Shown piece after piece: positions 7,365 to 15,742 of a stretch of 17,918 nt of DNA. The position numbers and the translations under genes were made by a program. The stretch comes from Microthrixaceae bacterium (lineage in GTDB: Bacteria; Actinomycetota; Acidimicrobiia; Acidimicrobiales; DATDAH01): assembly GCA_020637195.1 (NCBI GenBank), contig JACJWK010000035.1, positions 1 through 17,918 on the forward strand, given 5' to 3'. The notes beneath the pieces are model-generated. The model saw only the letters and a program-made list of their open reading frames with translations. It was not told the DNA's origin and made no database searches. Positions within the stretch are counted from its first letter, which is position 1. Each line of letters begins with the position of its first letter.

Positions 7365-7906
7365 GTGAGCCGGATCGGCCAGAACCCCCATCCCTCCGTT
7401 CGGGCGTCGACGTCACCGTCGACGGCCGGGCGGTCACCGTCAAGGGCCCCAAGGGCACGCTGTCACGCACCCCTGCCCGGCGCCCATCACCGTCCGCCAG
7501 GACGGCGAGCAGCTTCGTGGTCGAGCGCCGGACGACACTCCGCGAAGGCTGCGCCCTGCACGGCCTCCACCCGCACCCTCGTGCATAACATGGTGGTCGG
7601 GTGTCACCGAGGGCTTCCGCAGGGCTCGAGATCCAGGGCGTCGGCTACCGCCACCGCCCAGGCCCTGGCGGGCTCATTTCGCCCGGCTTCAGCCACACGG
7701 TCAAGGGGTCCGACGCCCCGAGGGCATCACCTTCGACGTCCAGGCCCGACCCCATCGACGTGGTCGGGATCGACAAGGAGGTCGTCGGTCAGGTGGCCGC
7801 CAATATCCGCGCCCTGCGCAAGCCCGAGCCCTACAAGGGCGCGGGCGTGCGCCACGTCGGCGAGTACGTCCAGGCGCAAGGCCGCAAGGCCGCGAGCGTC
7901 AGATAA
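7365..7906 (+). CDS. rplF: 50S ribosomal protein L6, broken by frameshifts
   Basis: L6 binds 23S rRNA near the factor-binding site. GTG 7365 follows a good AGGGAGG site and opens with MSRIGQNP. From about 7386 the frame jumps several times, yet L6 segments appear in order: GVDVTVDGRAVTVKGPKG from 7403, LVHNMVVG at 7578, LEIQGVGYR at about 7624, then VVGQVAANIRALRKPEPYKG and VGEYVQ up to TAA 7904-7906. The total span matches a roughly 180-residue L6. As L6 is essential, single-base sequence errors are the likelier cause than true inactivation. The exact protein cannot be given. Confidence 0.88.
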
Positions 7907-7916
7907 GGAGTCTGCC

Positions 7917-8274
7917 GTGAGCACCAGTCCCCAGAAGAAGCGCCAGGACTGCCAGCGCCGGCACGGCCGGGTCCGCAAGAAGGTCACCGGCACCGCCGAG
8001 CGGCCGCGCCTGGCCGTGTTCCGGTCGAGCCGGCACATCAGCGCCAGGTCATCGACGACCGCGCCGGCCGCACCCTGGCCGCCGCCCCACCGTCGAGACC
8101 GACCTGCGGGGCGCCACTGGCAACGTGGACGCCGCCGCAAGATGGGCACGCTGGTCGCCGAGCGGGCCAAGGCCGCCGGGGTCAGAGCAGGTCATTGTTC
8201 GACCGGGGCGGCTTCCGCTACCACAGTCAGGTTGCGGCCCGCCGACGCCGCCCGGCGAGGCTTTCGAGTTCTAG
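7917..8274 (+). CDS. rplR: 50S ribosomal protein L18, broken by frameshifts
   Basis: L18 binds 5S rRNA together with L5. GTG 7917 is preceded by AAGGAG at 7905-7910. The first 40 codons are in one frame and typical: KKVTGTAERPRLAVFRSSRH. Further L18 pieces follow in other frames: QVIDDRAGRTLAAA near 8044, GTLVAERAKAAGV near 8145, and FDRGGFRYH near 8198. The stop is most likely TAG 8272-8274, after remnants of the usual ADAAREAGLEF ending. Length corresponds to the normal 120 or so residues. Confidence 0.85.
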
Positions 8275-8288
8275 AGAGAGGACGAGTC

Positions 8289-8888
8289 ATGAGCAACGCC
8301 AACCCCCGAGACCGCGACCGGGCCCCGCGATCGGGCGCCCCGCGACAACCCCCGCCAGAGCAGCGACGCGGGCCTGCGCGAGTCGCGGGTCATCAGCATC
8401 AACCGCGGCTGTGGTCGGGGCGGCCGCCGCTTCGTTCACCGCGCTCGTGGTGATCGGCGACGGCATAAGCCGCGCTCGGCTACGGCAAGGCGCAAGGAGG
8501 TGCCTCGCCATCCAGAAGGGCACCGAGGAGGCCCGCAAGAACCTCTTCACAGGGGCTCGCCGGCAGCACGATCGTGCACCGGTCATCGGCGAGACTGGCG
8601 CCGGGCGCATGCTGAAGCCTGCGGCCCCGGCACTGGGTGATCGCCGGCGGCGCGGCGCGCCATCCTCGAGAGGCAGGCATCCACGACGTGCTGCGCAAGT
8701 CGCTGGGCTGGCCAACCACATCAACGTGGCCTGCTTTCACCATCGCCAGCCTCCAGGCCCTCAAGCGGCCCGACGAGGTCGCGCGCCTGCGGGTTTTCGA
8801 CCCCGAGGACTTCGTCCCCAAGGGTCTGCTCGACGCGTACCGCGAGGCCGAGCGCGGTCCGGCCCCCGAGCCCGAAGAGGTGAAGTAG
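8289..8888 (+). CDS. rpsE: 30S ribosomal protein S5, broken by frameshifts
   Basis: S5 lies by the mRNA entry channel and helps accuracy of decoding. ATG 8289 follows GAGAGGA at 8277-8283 and reads MSNANPRDRDRAP, an actinobacterial-style charged N-terminus. Frame-shifted S5 segments follow in order: FTALVVIGDGIS near 8435, IQKGTEEARKNLFT near 8511, a GGAAR piece near 8647, EAGIHDVL, then LQALKRPDEVARLR and FDPEDFVPKGLLDAYREAER up to TAG 8886-8888. The order and span match a protein of about 200 residues. Confidence 0.88.
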
Positions 8889-8891
8889 CCC

Positions 8892-9162
8892 CTGGCCGAG
8901 AGCACCCTGCGGGTCACCCGGCACCGCTCGGCCATCGGCGCCAAGCCCAAGCAAGGCGGCACCCTTTGCGGGTACCGGCTCCCGACCGGCTGCACCCACG
9001 AGGCCCCCGACCGCCCGATCCGCGGCATGATCGCCCGGGTCCCACCGTGACGGTCGAGGAGGTCGCCCCGCCAAGGCTGCCAAGAAGCCCCCCCGCCAAG
9101 AAGGCCGTCGTTGCCGCGCAGGACTGGCGCCGGCCGCGCCTGAGGAGACGCCTGACGCATAA
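8892..9162 (+). CDS. rpmD: 50S ribosomal protein L30 with C-terminal extension, damaged
   Basis: L30 is a small large-subunit protein. Right after rpsE comes CTG GCC GAG (8892), where ATG or GTG would be expected; GAGGTGA at 8877-8883 is well placed. The conserved STLRVTRHRSAIGAKPKQ follows in frame, then, after a shift, RPIRGMIARVP and TVEEVAP. Standard L30 ends near here at about 60 residues, but an Ala/Lys/Pro-rich stretch (about 9060-9162) continues to a stop at 9160-9162, giving about 90 residues. Such a tail could be real, but frame uncertainty limits confidence in its sequence. Confidence 0.75.
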
Positions 9163-9645
9163 AGGCCCACGACCTGACCGCGCCTGGTCCTGCCTGTCGC
9201 GCGCAAGCGCGCCGGGCTGCGGCATCGGCGCAAGGGCGGCAAGACTGCCGGCCTTCGCGGCACTAGCGCTACAGGGCCTGCAACACCGTCCCCTGTCGTA
9301 TTTCGGAGGCGGCCAGATGCTGCTGCAGCATGTGGTGCCGAAGCCGAAGGGTTTAACAACCCGTTCTGCGCCGAGTACTTCAGGCCGTAACCGACACCCC
9401 CGAGGAGTCGGGGCTCGACGAGGTCACCCCCGAGGCGCTGCACGCCAAGGGGGCTCGTCCACAAGGGGCGCTTGTTCGGTCAAGGTGCGCTGGCCCGGGG
9501 CACGCCACCCGCACGGTGACGGTCAAGGCGCACGGCTTGGAAGGCCGCCGAGGCGCCATCACCGCTGCGGGGGGTACTGTGAGGTCCTGTTCGTGCATGG
9601 GGCGACCGGCGTCTCGGCCAAGGGCAACGCCTCACCAACCGCCAG
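9159..9645 (+). CDS. rplO: 50S ribosomal protein L15, broken by frameshifts
   Basis: L15 is a late-assembly protein of the large subunit. The expected MKAHDLT opening is seen as AAGGCCCACGACCTGACC, but the codon before it is ATA (9159-9161); a G-to-A change would remove an ATGA overlap with rpmD. Later pieces are GGQMLLQ near 9311, GLDEVTPEALHAKG near 9412, TVTVKAHG near 9516 and AKGNA near 9620, in the order of L15. The stop is not clear: CAG at 9643-9645 sits where TAG would fit after an LTNR-like end, so the end coordinate is approximate. Confidence 0.78.
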
Positions 9646-9690
9646 CCGGTCCTCACACCGAGCCCGGGATTGCGAAAGGGAGCCCTCCAG

Positions 9691-10979
9691 GTGCTCACTA
9701 TGCGAAGAAGATGTTCAAGGTTCCGGACCTCCGGAACAAGATCCTGTTCACCCCATGATGCTGATGTTGTACCGCTTCGGCGCCTTCATCCCGGCGCCCG
9801 GCATCGACCTCGGCGCCATCAAGACTTGAAGGACTCCGCCGACCAGGCGGCGTCCTCGGCTTCCTCCAGCTGTTCAGGCGGCGCTGCTCACCCAGTTCGC
9901 GGTGTTCGCGCTCGATCATGCCCCCATCACCTCGTCGATCATCATGCAGATCCTCGCCGTGGTGATCCCCTGCTCGAGGAGTGGCAGAAGCAGGTGCGGT
10001 CGGCCACGCAAGATCACCCAGTGGACCCGCTACCTCACCGTCGCCATCGCGGTGATGCAGTCCACCGGCCTGCCTTCCTGTTCCACAACGGCGGCGGCGG
10101 GTTCGGCCAGTCCAACACCACCGGGCCCGGACTTGATCCTGAACTTCACCGTGCCCCGGGTGCTGCGTCATATCGTCACCTACTGCCGGCACCGCCCTGC
10201 TGATGTGGATGGCGAGCTCATCACCCAACGCGGCATCGGCAACGGCATGTGCTGCTGATCTTCTCGTCGGTCGTCAGCCAGCTGCCCGCCCAGGCCGGCC
10301 GTGCAGGGGTCAGGCCGGCAACGCCGCCGCCTTGATGCTCCTGGCCCTCTTCGTGGTGCTGCTGGTGTCCATCGTGTTCGTCGAGCAGGGCCAGCGGCCG
10401 CATCCCGTGCAGTTCGCCAGCGGTGGTCGGCCGGGCGCATGCGGCGGCCAGAGCACCTACATCCCCTCAAGGTCAACCAGTCGGGCGTGATCCCATCATC
10501 TTCGCCAGCTCGGTGCCGTACCCGCCGCTGCTCATCCCAGGTGCTCCCGCCCGACCCGGGCAGCTCAGGTGTCGGTGAGCGCTGCGGACGACCACCTGGC
10601 CTCGCCCACGAGCCCCTCTACCCGCTGATCTACGGCCTGTTGATCATCGGCTTCGCATTTCAACACGGCCATCACGTTCGGTCCCGCGCAGCAGGCCGAC
10701 ACCATCCGCAAGCAGGGCGGCTTCATCCCGGCATCCGCCCTGGCCCAGACCGAGAAGCACTGCCCACATCCTGTCCTGCATCACGCCGCCCGGCGCCCTG
10801 TTCATCGCCGCCGTGGCCCTGCTGCCCTCGATCTTCCTCACCGTCGTGCTGCCTCCAGCGGCGCGCGCACGTTTGCCTTCAGCGGCACCTTTGTGCTGAT
10901 CGCGTCGGCGTCGCGCTCGGACCATGAAGCAGATCGACAGCCAGCTGATGATGCACAGCTACGAGAGTTCCTGAAGTGA
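9691..10979 (+). CDS. secY: Preprotein translocase subunit SecY, broken by frameshifts
   Basis: SecY is the ten-helix channel of the Sec translocon in the cytoplasmic membrane. GTG 9691 lies nine bases after AAAGGGA; ATG 9700 is an alternative. Recognised pieces in order: VPDLRNKILFT, MLYRFGAFIPAPGIDLGAIK, ITSSIIMQILAVVIP, ITQWTRYLTVAIAVMQSTG, LILNFTVPRVL, GELITQRGIGNGM, FVVLLVSIVFVEQGQR, VNQSGVIP, LYPLIYGLLIIGFA, QADTIRKQGGFIPGIRP, LLPSIFLTVVLP and MKQIDSQLMMHSYE. All ten-helix landmarks are represented over a normal length of about 430 residues. The stop (10977-10979) overlaps the adk GTG by four bases, the usual coupling. Confidence 0.9.
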
Positions 10980-11532
10980 GCCGCCGACGCCGGCCTGACG
11001 AGGGCACGCAGCCTGGTCATCCTGCCGTCAGGGTCGGGCAAGGGCACGCAGTGCGCCAAGCTGGTCGACCACTACGGCATCCCCACATTCCACTGGCGAC
11101 ATGCTGCGCGAGGCGGTGGCCGAGGGCACTGAGTTCGGCCTCCAGGCCAAGGCCATCATGGACCGCGGCGACTCGTGTCCGACGACATCATCGTCGGGCC
11201 GTGGAGGAGCGCCTCGCCAAGCCCGACGCCGCCGTCGGCTACCTGCTCGACGGTTCCTCGGACGGTGGGCCAGGCTGGGCCCTCGCCGGCATCGCCCCAC
11301 GGCGGTGGTGGAACCTCGAGGTGCCTGAGGCGCTGGTGATGGAGCGCATGCTGCTGCGGGGCCGGGCCGACGACACCGAGGAGAGCCATCCGTCGCCGCT
11401 CGACCTCTACGAGGAGCAGACCGCGCCGCTCGTCGCGTACTACGACAGGCTCGGCATACTGGTCACGGTCGACGGCGTGGGGAGATCGACGAGTCTTCGC
11501 CCGCCTGACGGGCCGTCGACGCCGTCATCTGA
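10976..11532 (+). CDS. adk: Adenylate kinase, broken by frameshifts
   Basis: Adenylate kinase converts ATP and AMP into two ADP in the cytosol. GTG 10976 overlaps the secY stop. The P-loop GSGKGTQ is intact at 11031-11051, followed by KLVDHYGIP, the AMP-binding GDMLREAVAEGTEFGLQAKA, IMDRGD, DDIIVG, VEERLAKPDAAVGYLLDG (normally continued by FPRT, here damaged), LEVPEALVMERMLLRGRADD with the LID arginine, and QTAPLVAYYDRLGILVTVDG. The end is TGA 11530-11532. With about 185 residues this would be the short-LID form common in actinobacteria. Confidence 0.9.
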
Positions 11533-11555
11533 CCGTCACCCTGAGCTCCAGCCGT

Positions 11556-11565
11556 GGAGGAGGGG
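11556..11565 (+). promoter_or_regulatory. Ribosome-binding site deciding the map start
   Basis: GGAGGAGGGG is the strongest Shine-Dalgarno match in the window. It ends seven bases before GTG 11573, which opens the RRTPDEIAI sequence typical of methionine aminopeptidase. This supports GTG 11573 over any upstream candidate. Confidence 0.7.
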
Positions 11566-11572
11566 CCACCCC

Positions 11573-12273
11573 GTGCGCCGCACGCCCGACGAGATCGCCA
11601 TCATCGCGCCGGGCGGGGCTGAGTCGTCGCGGAGATGCACTCGTGCATCCGCGAGGCCATCCGTCCCGGGGGTCACCCTCGAGCTCGACCGCATCGGCTG
11701 ACGTCATCGAGCGGCGGGCCCGGTCCAACTTCTCCGGCTACCGGCTTCCTGGCGGTATCTGCTCGTCGCCCAACGACATGATCGTGCACGGCATCCCCGG
11801 GTCGCTGCTCGGAGGGCGACATCATCTCGATCGGACTGCGCCATCATCCAGGGGCTGGCACGGCGACGCTGCGCTCACCGCCCTGCGGGCCAGGTCACCG
11901 GAGGAGGCGCCAGCTCATAAGGTCACCGAGAAACTTCTACGCCGGCATCGACCAGATGGTCGACGGCAACCGGATCTCGACATCGGCCACGCCGTGCAGA
12001 CCGTGGCCGAGGCGGCTTCTCGGTGGTGCGCGAGTACGTCGGCCCGCCTGGCACCGAGATGCATGAAGCCCGAGGTCCGAACTTCGGGCGACCCGCAGGG
12101 CCCAGCTGCGGTGGGCAACGTCCGCGGTCGAGCCCATGGTCAACGTGGGCGCGTCGGCACCTGGCTGCTCGACGACGGCTGAGCGTGGTCACGGCCGACG
12201 GCTCGGCTCTCGGCGCACTGGGAACACACGATCGCCATCACCGACGACGGCCCGGGATCCTCACCCGCCCTAG
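11573..12273 (+). CDS. map: Type I methionine aminopeptidase, broken by frameshifts
   Basis: This metal-dependent enzyme removes the initiator methionine from new proteins. The start reads RRTPDEIAI; then come PGVTLELDRIG, SPNDMIVHGIPGSL, QGWHGDA near the first metal-ligand region, IDQMVDGNRISDIGHAVQTV, VREYVGPPGTEMHEA (the family histidine motif VGHGIG is damaged here), VEPMVNVGASGTW with a ligand Glu, and AHWEHTIAITDDG with the last ligand Glu. EILTRP and TAG 12271-12273 end the gene at a typical length. Position after adk is canonical. In most relatives infA would follow at once; here it does not. Confidence 0.88.
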
Positions 12274-13581
12274 GGGGCCAGGGCGCCACGGGCGTGACGG
12301 CTCGATCGTCCGCGCTGCCGCCCGCCGTGGCGCGGCCCACCACGCCCGCCACGCGACAGGCGCAGAGCACGACGTCGACCACCACGACCAGGCGGAGGAC
12401 ACCGCGGTGCGGTAGCCGACGTCACGCTGGGGAGAAGTCGAGCCTCCGGGCCGGACCGTGACTACCGTGAAGGCGAGCGAGCCCGCAGCCAGCACGAGCA
12501 TCGCCACCAGGCCAGCTGGCGCAGGGGACCTGGCGGGACAGGACGGGTACCGCACGACCACCACCACCCTGGCGGCTACCAGCAGGCCGCAGCTCGTCCC
12601 GGAACGCCTCGGCGAGCGGACCAGGCGCTCGCAGGGCTTGCTGCCGGCGGTGAGCAGCCTGCGAGCGGACCAGTCGCGCTACGCTCGTTTCGGGCGGATG
12701 ACCGCGCCAGGGCGCGAGCCTGGACAGCACCACGACGGCCGCAGGCGCACGGCGGAGGTCGCGCCGGTGGCGCCACGCGCACCGAGCACCACAGCAGGAG
12801 CGCCTACCTGGCCCTCGGTCTTGGTGGCGCCCGGCGGCTGCGCATGGGCCCTCTGGTGACCACGGTGCCGGTCGCCGCCGCCAGCCAGCAGGAGGACTCC
12901 GCCGCGGTGACGAGAACAGGCCCGTGAGGTCGTAGATGCCCTGGAGCCCGACCTCGAGCTCGCCGACCACCCCAGCCAGGTGGACTATCGCGGTGAGGGC
13001 CAGCCGCGCCCGCAACCGGAGGACCGTGCGGTGAAGAAACTGGAGCGCGGCAGCGCTGGACGCGGCCAGCAGCTGCCCCACCCGGAGCGCCATACGCAGT
13101 CGTACGCTCACGCCGTGCCACACCGCGGCGATGACGCTGGGGACCACCGGCGGTAGACGGGTGGGAGAAGGCGTAGGTTGTCATCGCCGTCCGGCGCATC
13201 TGCCGCAGCGCGGGAACCACGCGGCGTGCAGCCACCAGATGCTCGGGGCGTCGGTGCCGGTGGCCGGTGGTCGACCAGCAGCAGGGCACGATGGCCACGG
13301 CGGCGGCGCTGAGCAGGCGCCGGGTCTCCGGTGGGGCAGGTCAGGCGCCCGGGCCCGCCCGCGTGGCCACCACCCCGCCGACGACGGCGACCAGCACGAG
13401 CCAGGGCAGAGGGCGCCAGGTGAGCACCGACAGCGCCACCGCCGCCCAGCCCAGGCGAGCGCAGCGGCGGCGGGGCCGTGGCCACGGCTGCCCGGTCGCC
13501 GCGGGCCACGGCGCCGGCCCCGCTGCCGGCCAGGGCGACGAAACGGCGAAGGCGACGGAGGGTGGCGACCAGGTGGGTCAT
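12270..13581 (-). CDS. Unidentified multi-pass membrane protein (or two), frameshifted
   Basis: I do not recognise a family. On the minus strand, ATG 13581 starts MTHLVATLRRLRRFVALAG ten bases after the stop of the upstream minus-strand gene. With frame jumps, hydrophobic helix-like pieces follow: AWAAVALSVLTW, LPWLVLVAVVGGVVATRAG, RRLLSAAAVAIV, VIAAVWHGVSVRLRMALRVG, LLAASSAAALQ, LALTAIVHLAGVVGELEVGL, GLVAMLVLAAGSLAFTVVTV and VVVVDVVLCACRVAGVV. These suggest several membrane spans. One frame ends in a TAG whose complement is CTA 12270-12272, overlapping the map stop. A transporter or glycosyltransferase membrane domain is possible, but nothing decides it. More than one gene may be present. 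Confidence 0.3.
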
Positions 13582-14865
13582 CGCTCGGTGATCAGACCTC
13601 GTAGCCTGCGAGACAGGCGGCCTCGGCGGGTCCCACTCGGGCACGACCTGCACCAGGTAGTCCGTGCCGTCGGCGAGCTGCGCCACGTCGAGGCGGGGAA
13701 GCTCGACTGGCTGAGCGCGGCGACCCAGAACTCCCCACGGCGTCCGCAGGCTCCGGTTGGGGAAGATCATGGCGCCGTCGGGGACCCTGTCGAGCCAGCC
13801 GGTGCAGGCGACCTGGTCCTCCACCTGCTGGTCGGTCACCCGTCGCAGCTCCCAGACCGTGTGCCAGCCGGTGAGGGCCACCACCACGAGCAGGCTGGGC
13901 GACGACGGCGGTCACCACCGAGGACGGCGCCGGACCGGCGGGGCTGCCCCTGGCCGGTCGTGTCGACCGGGTCGGGGCCTCCGCTGCTTTCCACGCTGGC
14001 GCCGCCACGGCAGGGCTGCGGCGCGACGAGATTGCCCCGACCACGGCGGCCACGAAGGGGGTCGGGCTGGCTCGGTGGGGCGGACTGGCTCGACGACGTC
14101 CGGCGGATGCCGGCCACCACCACGTCGCGGTCGGCGGCGTAGCGCCTTTGAGCTGGGCTCGCAGGCCCGCTCCGCCTCGGGCTCGGCAGACGCGGGCGGG
14201 TCGGCGGCCGTGGCGGGTCGCCAAGGGCAGCGCCGACCTGCCCGAACCCGCCGTGGTGGTGGCGATGGTCCGGTCGACGCTTCCCACGTCGCCGTGGAGC
14301 CCGGAGAAGCCTGCGACCGCAGCGAGCGCTGTGGCTTACGCCCGACCGACGACCCCGGCCTGGGCCTGAACGCCACGGTGCCGTCGGCGGGTCGCCGTGC
14401 ACGGTGTAGTCGCCGAAGGGGAAGTCGAGGCGTCCTCCATGGCGGCAGAACTCGCCCTCGGCCAGCGCGACTCGAAGCGCCATCGTCTGGCCCGTCGTCG
14501 AGCGGCCACGGGTCCAGGGCGGGCACCGTCACCGGGTCCAGCGCACCGCCCGTCGCCCTGAACCTGCGGGTGGACCAGGAGGCCCCGACGACGAGCAGAT
14601 CGGGGCCGGAAGGCCACGAGGACCACTCGGTGGCATCGAGCGGCCCGTCACCGACCCTGCGACGCGCCGCTCGTCCCCGCCATCGCACAAGTGTGGCCGG
14701 ATCGGGGTCGGCGGCCCCAAGCACGCGCGCGAGTTGGTAGAAATGGGGGAGCGCCGTTAGCCTGGCTCTTTCGGCTGGCGGCCTGCGTTGCGTCGGCGCG
14801 TGATGACCCGGGCTGGCCTGAGGTCCGCCAGCGTCCAGTGGCCTCCATCGTCGCGAGGTTCTGTG
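12274..14865. other. 2.6-kb island between map and rpmJ lacking infA
   Basis: No ribosomal or translation gene can be read here on either strand, even allowing frame jumps. IF-1, expected between map and rpmJ, has landmark segments of the VLAHISGKMR and GDKVTVELSPYD kind; nothing like them is seen. The plus-strand open frames are low-complexity shadows. The minus strand has hydrophobic segments and tightly spaced start/stop signals (stop 13592-13594, start 13581), suggesting a small reverse-oriented operon. Frames are broken as in the surrounding zone. Confidence 0.5.
13592..14848 (-). CDS. Unidentified protein, possible membrane anchor, frameshifted
   Basis: Family not recognised. The possible ATG at 14848 (minus strand) is only 17 bases from the rpmJ start. 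Readable pieces are LTALPHFYQLARVLGAADPD, LVRWRGRAARRRVGDGPLDA, PSGPDLLVVGASW, TMALRVALAEGEFCRHGG, LDFPFGDYTVHGD, YAADRDVVVAGIRRT, then a hydrophobic LLVVVALTGWHTVWELRR and a soluble tail with DQQVEDQVACTGWLDRVPDG, AMIFPNRSLRTPWGVLGRRA, PRLDVAQLADGTDYLVQVVP and CLAGYEV before TGA (13592-13594). The tail reads in one frame for about 90 codons, the best coding evidence in the island. A single late membrane span followed by a small outside domain would fit. Function unknown; start uncertain. Confidence 0.35.
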
Positions 14866-14974
14866 GTGCAAAGTACGCCCAGCGTGAAGAAGATGTGAAG
14901 AAGTGAGTGATCTGCCGCCACGGTCGCGCGTGGGTGATCTGCCAGAACCCCGCCACAAGCAGCGCCAGGGCTGA
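14866..14974 (+). CDS. rpmJ: 50S ribosomal protein L36, damaged
   Basis: L36 is the smallest ribosomal protein, 37-38 residues, with a zinc site. GTG 14866, seven bases after GAGG (14855-14858), is followed by an extra C and then AAAGTACGCCCAGCGTGAAG, encoding KVRPSVK with one lost base. The next codons give KMC-KK-like residues if a C is restored after each TGTG and AGTG, matching the family's MCEKCK motif, then IRRHG and VICQNPRHKQRQG up to TGA 14972-14974. So this is the cysteine-containing form. Its usual partner infA is not upstream. Confidence 0.85.
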
Positions 14975-14987
14975 GGAGACGATCTGA

Positions 14988-15348
14988 ATGGCTCGTATCG
15001 CCGGCGTCGACATCCCCCGCGGAGAGCGGTTGAGATTCGCCCACTTACATCTTCGGCATCGGTCGCCACCGCGCAGACCATCTGCGCAGGTCGACATCGA
15101 CCCGAGCACCCGTGTGCGGACCACCGACGAGGAGGTCAGCGCATCCGCGGTGGATCGACACCTGAAGGTCGAGGGTGACTCTGCCGCGACATCCAGCAGG
15201 ACATCAAGCGCAAGATGGAATCGGCTGCTACCAGCCTGCGCCACCGCCGCGGCCTGCCCGACGCAGGGCCAGCGGACCCACACCGCAGCCGCCCGCACGC
15301 TAAGGCCCGAAGAAGACCGTTGCCGGCAAGAAGAAGGTGATGAAGTAG
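14988..15348 (+). CDS. rpsM: 30S ribosomal protein S13, broken by frameshifts
   Basis: S13 sits in the 30S head, contacts S19 and bridges to L5. ATG 14988 is eight bases after a strong GAGGAGA (14973-14979) and begins MARIAGVDIPRGERL. After frame jumps come an IFGI-like piece near 15050, AQTICAQVDIDPSTRVR with a small gap, DEEVSA, LKVEGD, DIQQDIKRKM-like sequence near 15190, GQRTHT and KTVAGKKKVMK before TAG 15346-15348. The order and length (about 120 residues) are standard. The stop shares one base with the rpsK GTG. Confidence 0.88.
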
Positions 15349-15742
15349 TGGCCAAGCCCAAGCCCGGCGGCCGGCGTCCGCCGCCGCAGCGCAAGAACGT
15401 TGCCTTCCGGCGTCGCCCACATCAAGAGCTCGTTCAACACTGATCGTAGCCATCACCGACCAGGAGGGCAACGTCCTGGCCTGGCGGCCGGCAACGGCCT
15501 GGCTCATATGGTAAGTCCACCCCCGTTGCCGCCCAGTATGGCCGCCGAGCAGCAGTCGCCCGGCGGGCCATGGCGGACACGGCATCCGCAAGGGGTGGAC
15601 GTCGTGGTCAAGGGCGGCCCTGCTCAGGCCGCGAGACCGCCATCCGCTCGCTCCAGAACACCGGCATCGAGGTCACCGGCATCAAGGACGGACCCCGGTC
15701 CCCTGAACGAAGCTGCCGCCCGCCCAAGCGGCGGAGGTCTGA
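15348..15742 (+). CDS. rpsK: 30S ribosomal protein S11, broken by frameshifts
   Basis: S11 lies on the platform of the small subunit near the E site. GTG 15348 starts MAKPKPGGRRPPPQRKNV. Later pieces are GVAHIKSSFN near 15402, ITDQEGNVLA near 15453, a damaged GFKGSRKSTP region near 15500, GIRKGVDVVVKGG near 15584, RETAIRSLQNTGIEVTGIK near 15632 and CRPPKRRR directly before TGA 15740-15742. The span equals a normal S11 of about 130 residues. TGATG couples it to rpsD. Confidence 0.88.

Noticed and set aside
8195..9829. A 544-codon plus-strand open frame
   Set aside because: It strings together wrong-frame pieces of rplR, rpsE, rpmD, rplO and secY; its length results from high GC and frame errors.
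7365..12273. True pseudogenes or programmed frameshifts in rplF to map
   Set aside because: Many small shifts in every gene at no recognisable slippery sites, in essential genes with conserved motifs, are better explained by sequence errors.
14500..14760. FtsK/ESX-type ATPase in the minus-strand island
   Set aside because: A GPDLLVVGA piece resembles the run-up to a Walker A motif, but no G-x-G-K-S/T follows and no Walker B is seen.
14700..14865. A hidden, error-damaged infA just before rpmJ
   Set aside because: None of the IF-1 segments can be found in any plus-strand frame, and the length left is too short for the whole gene.
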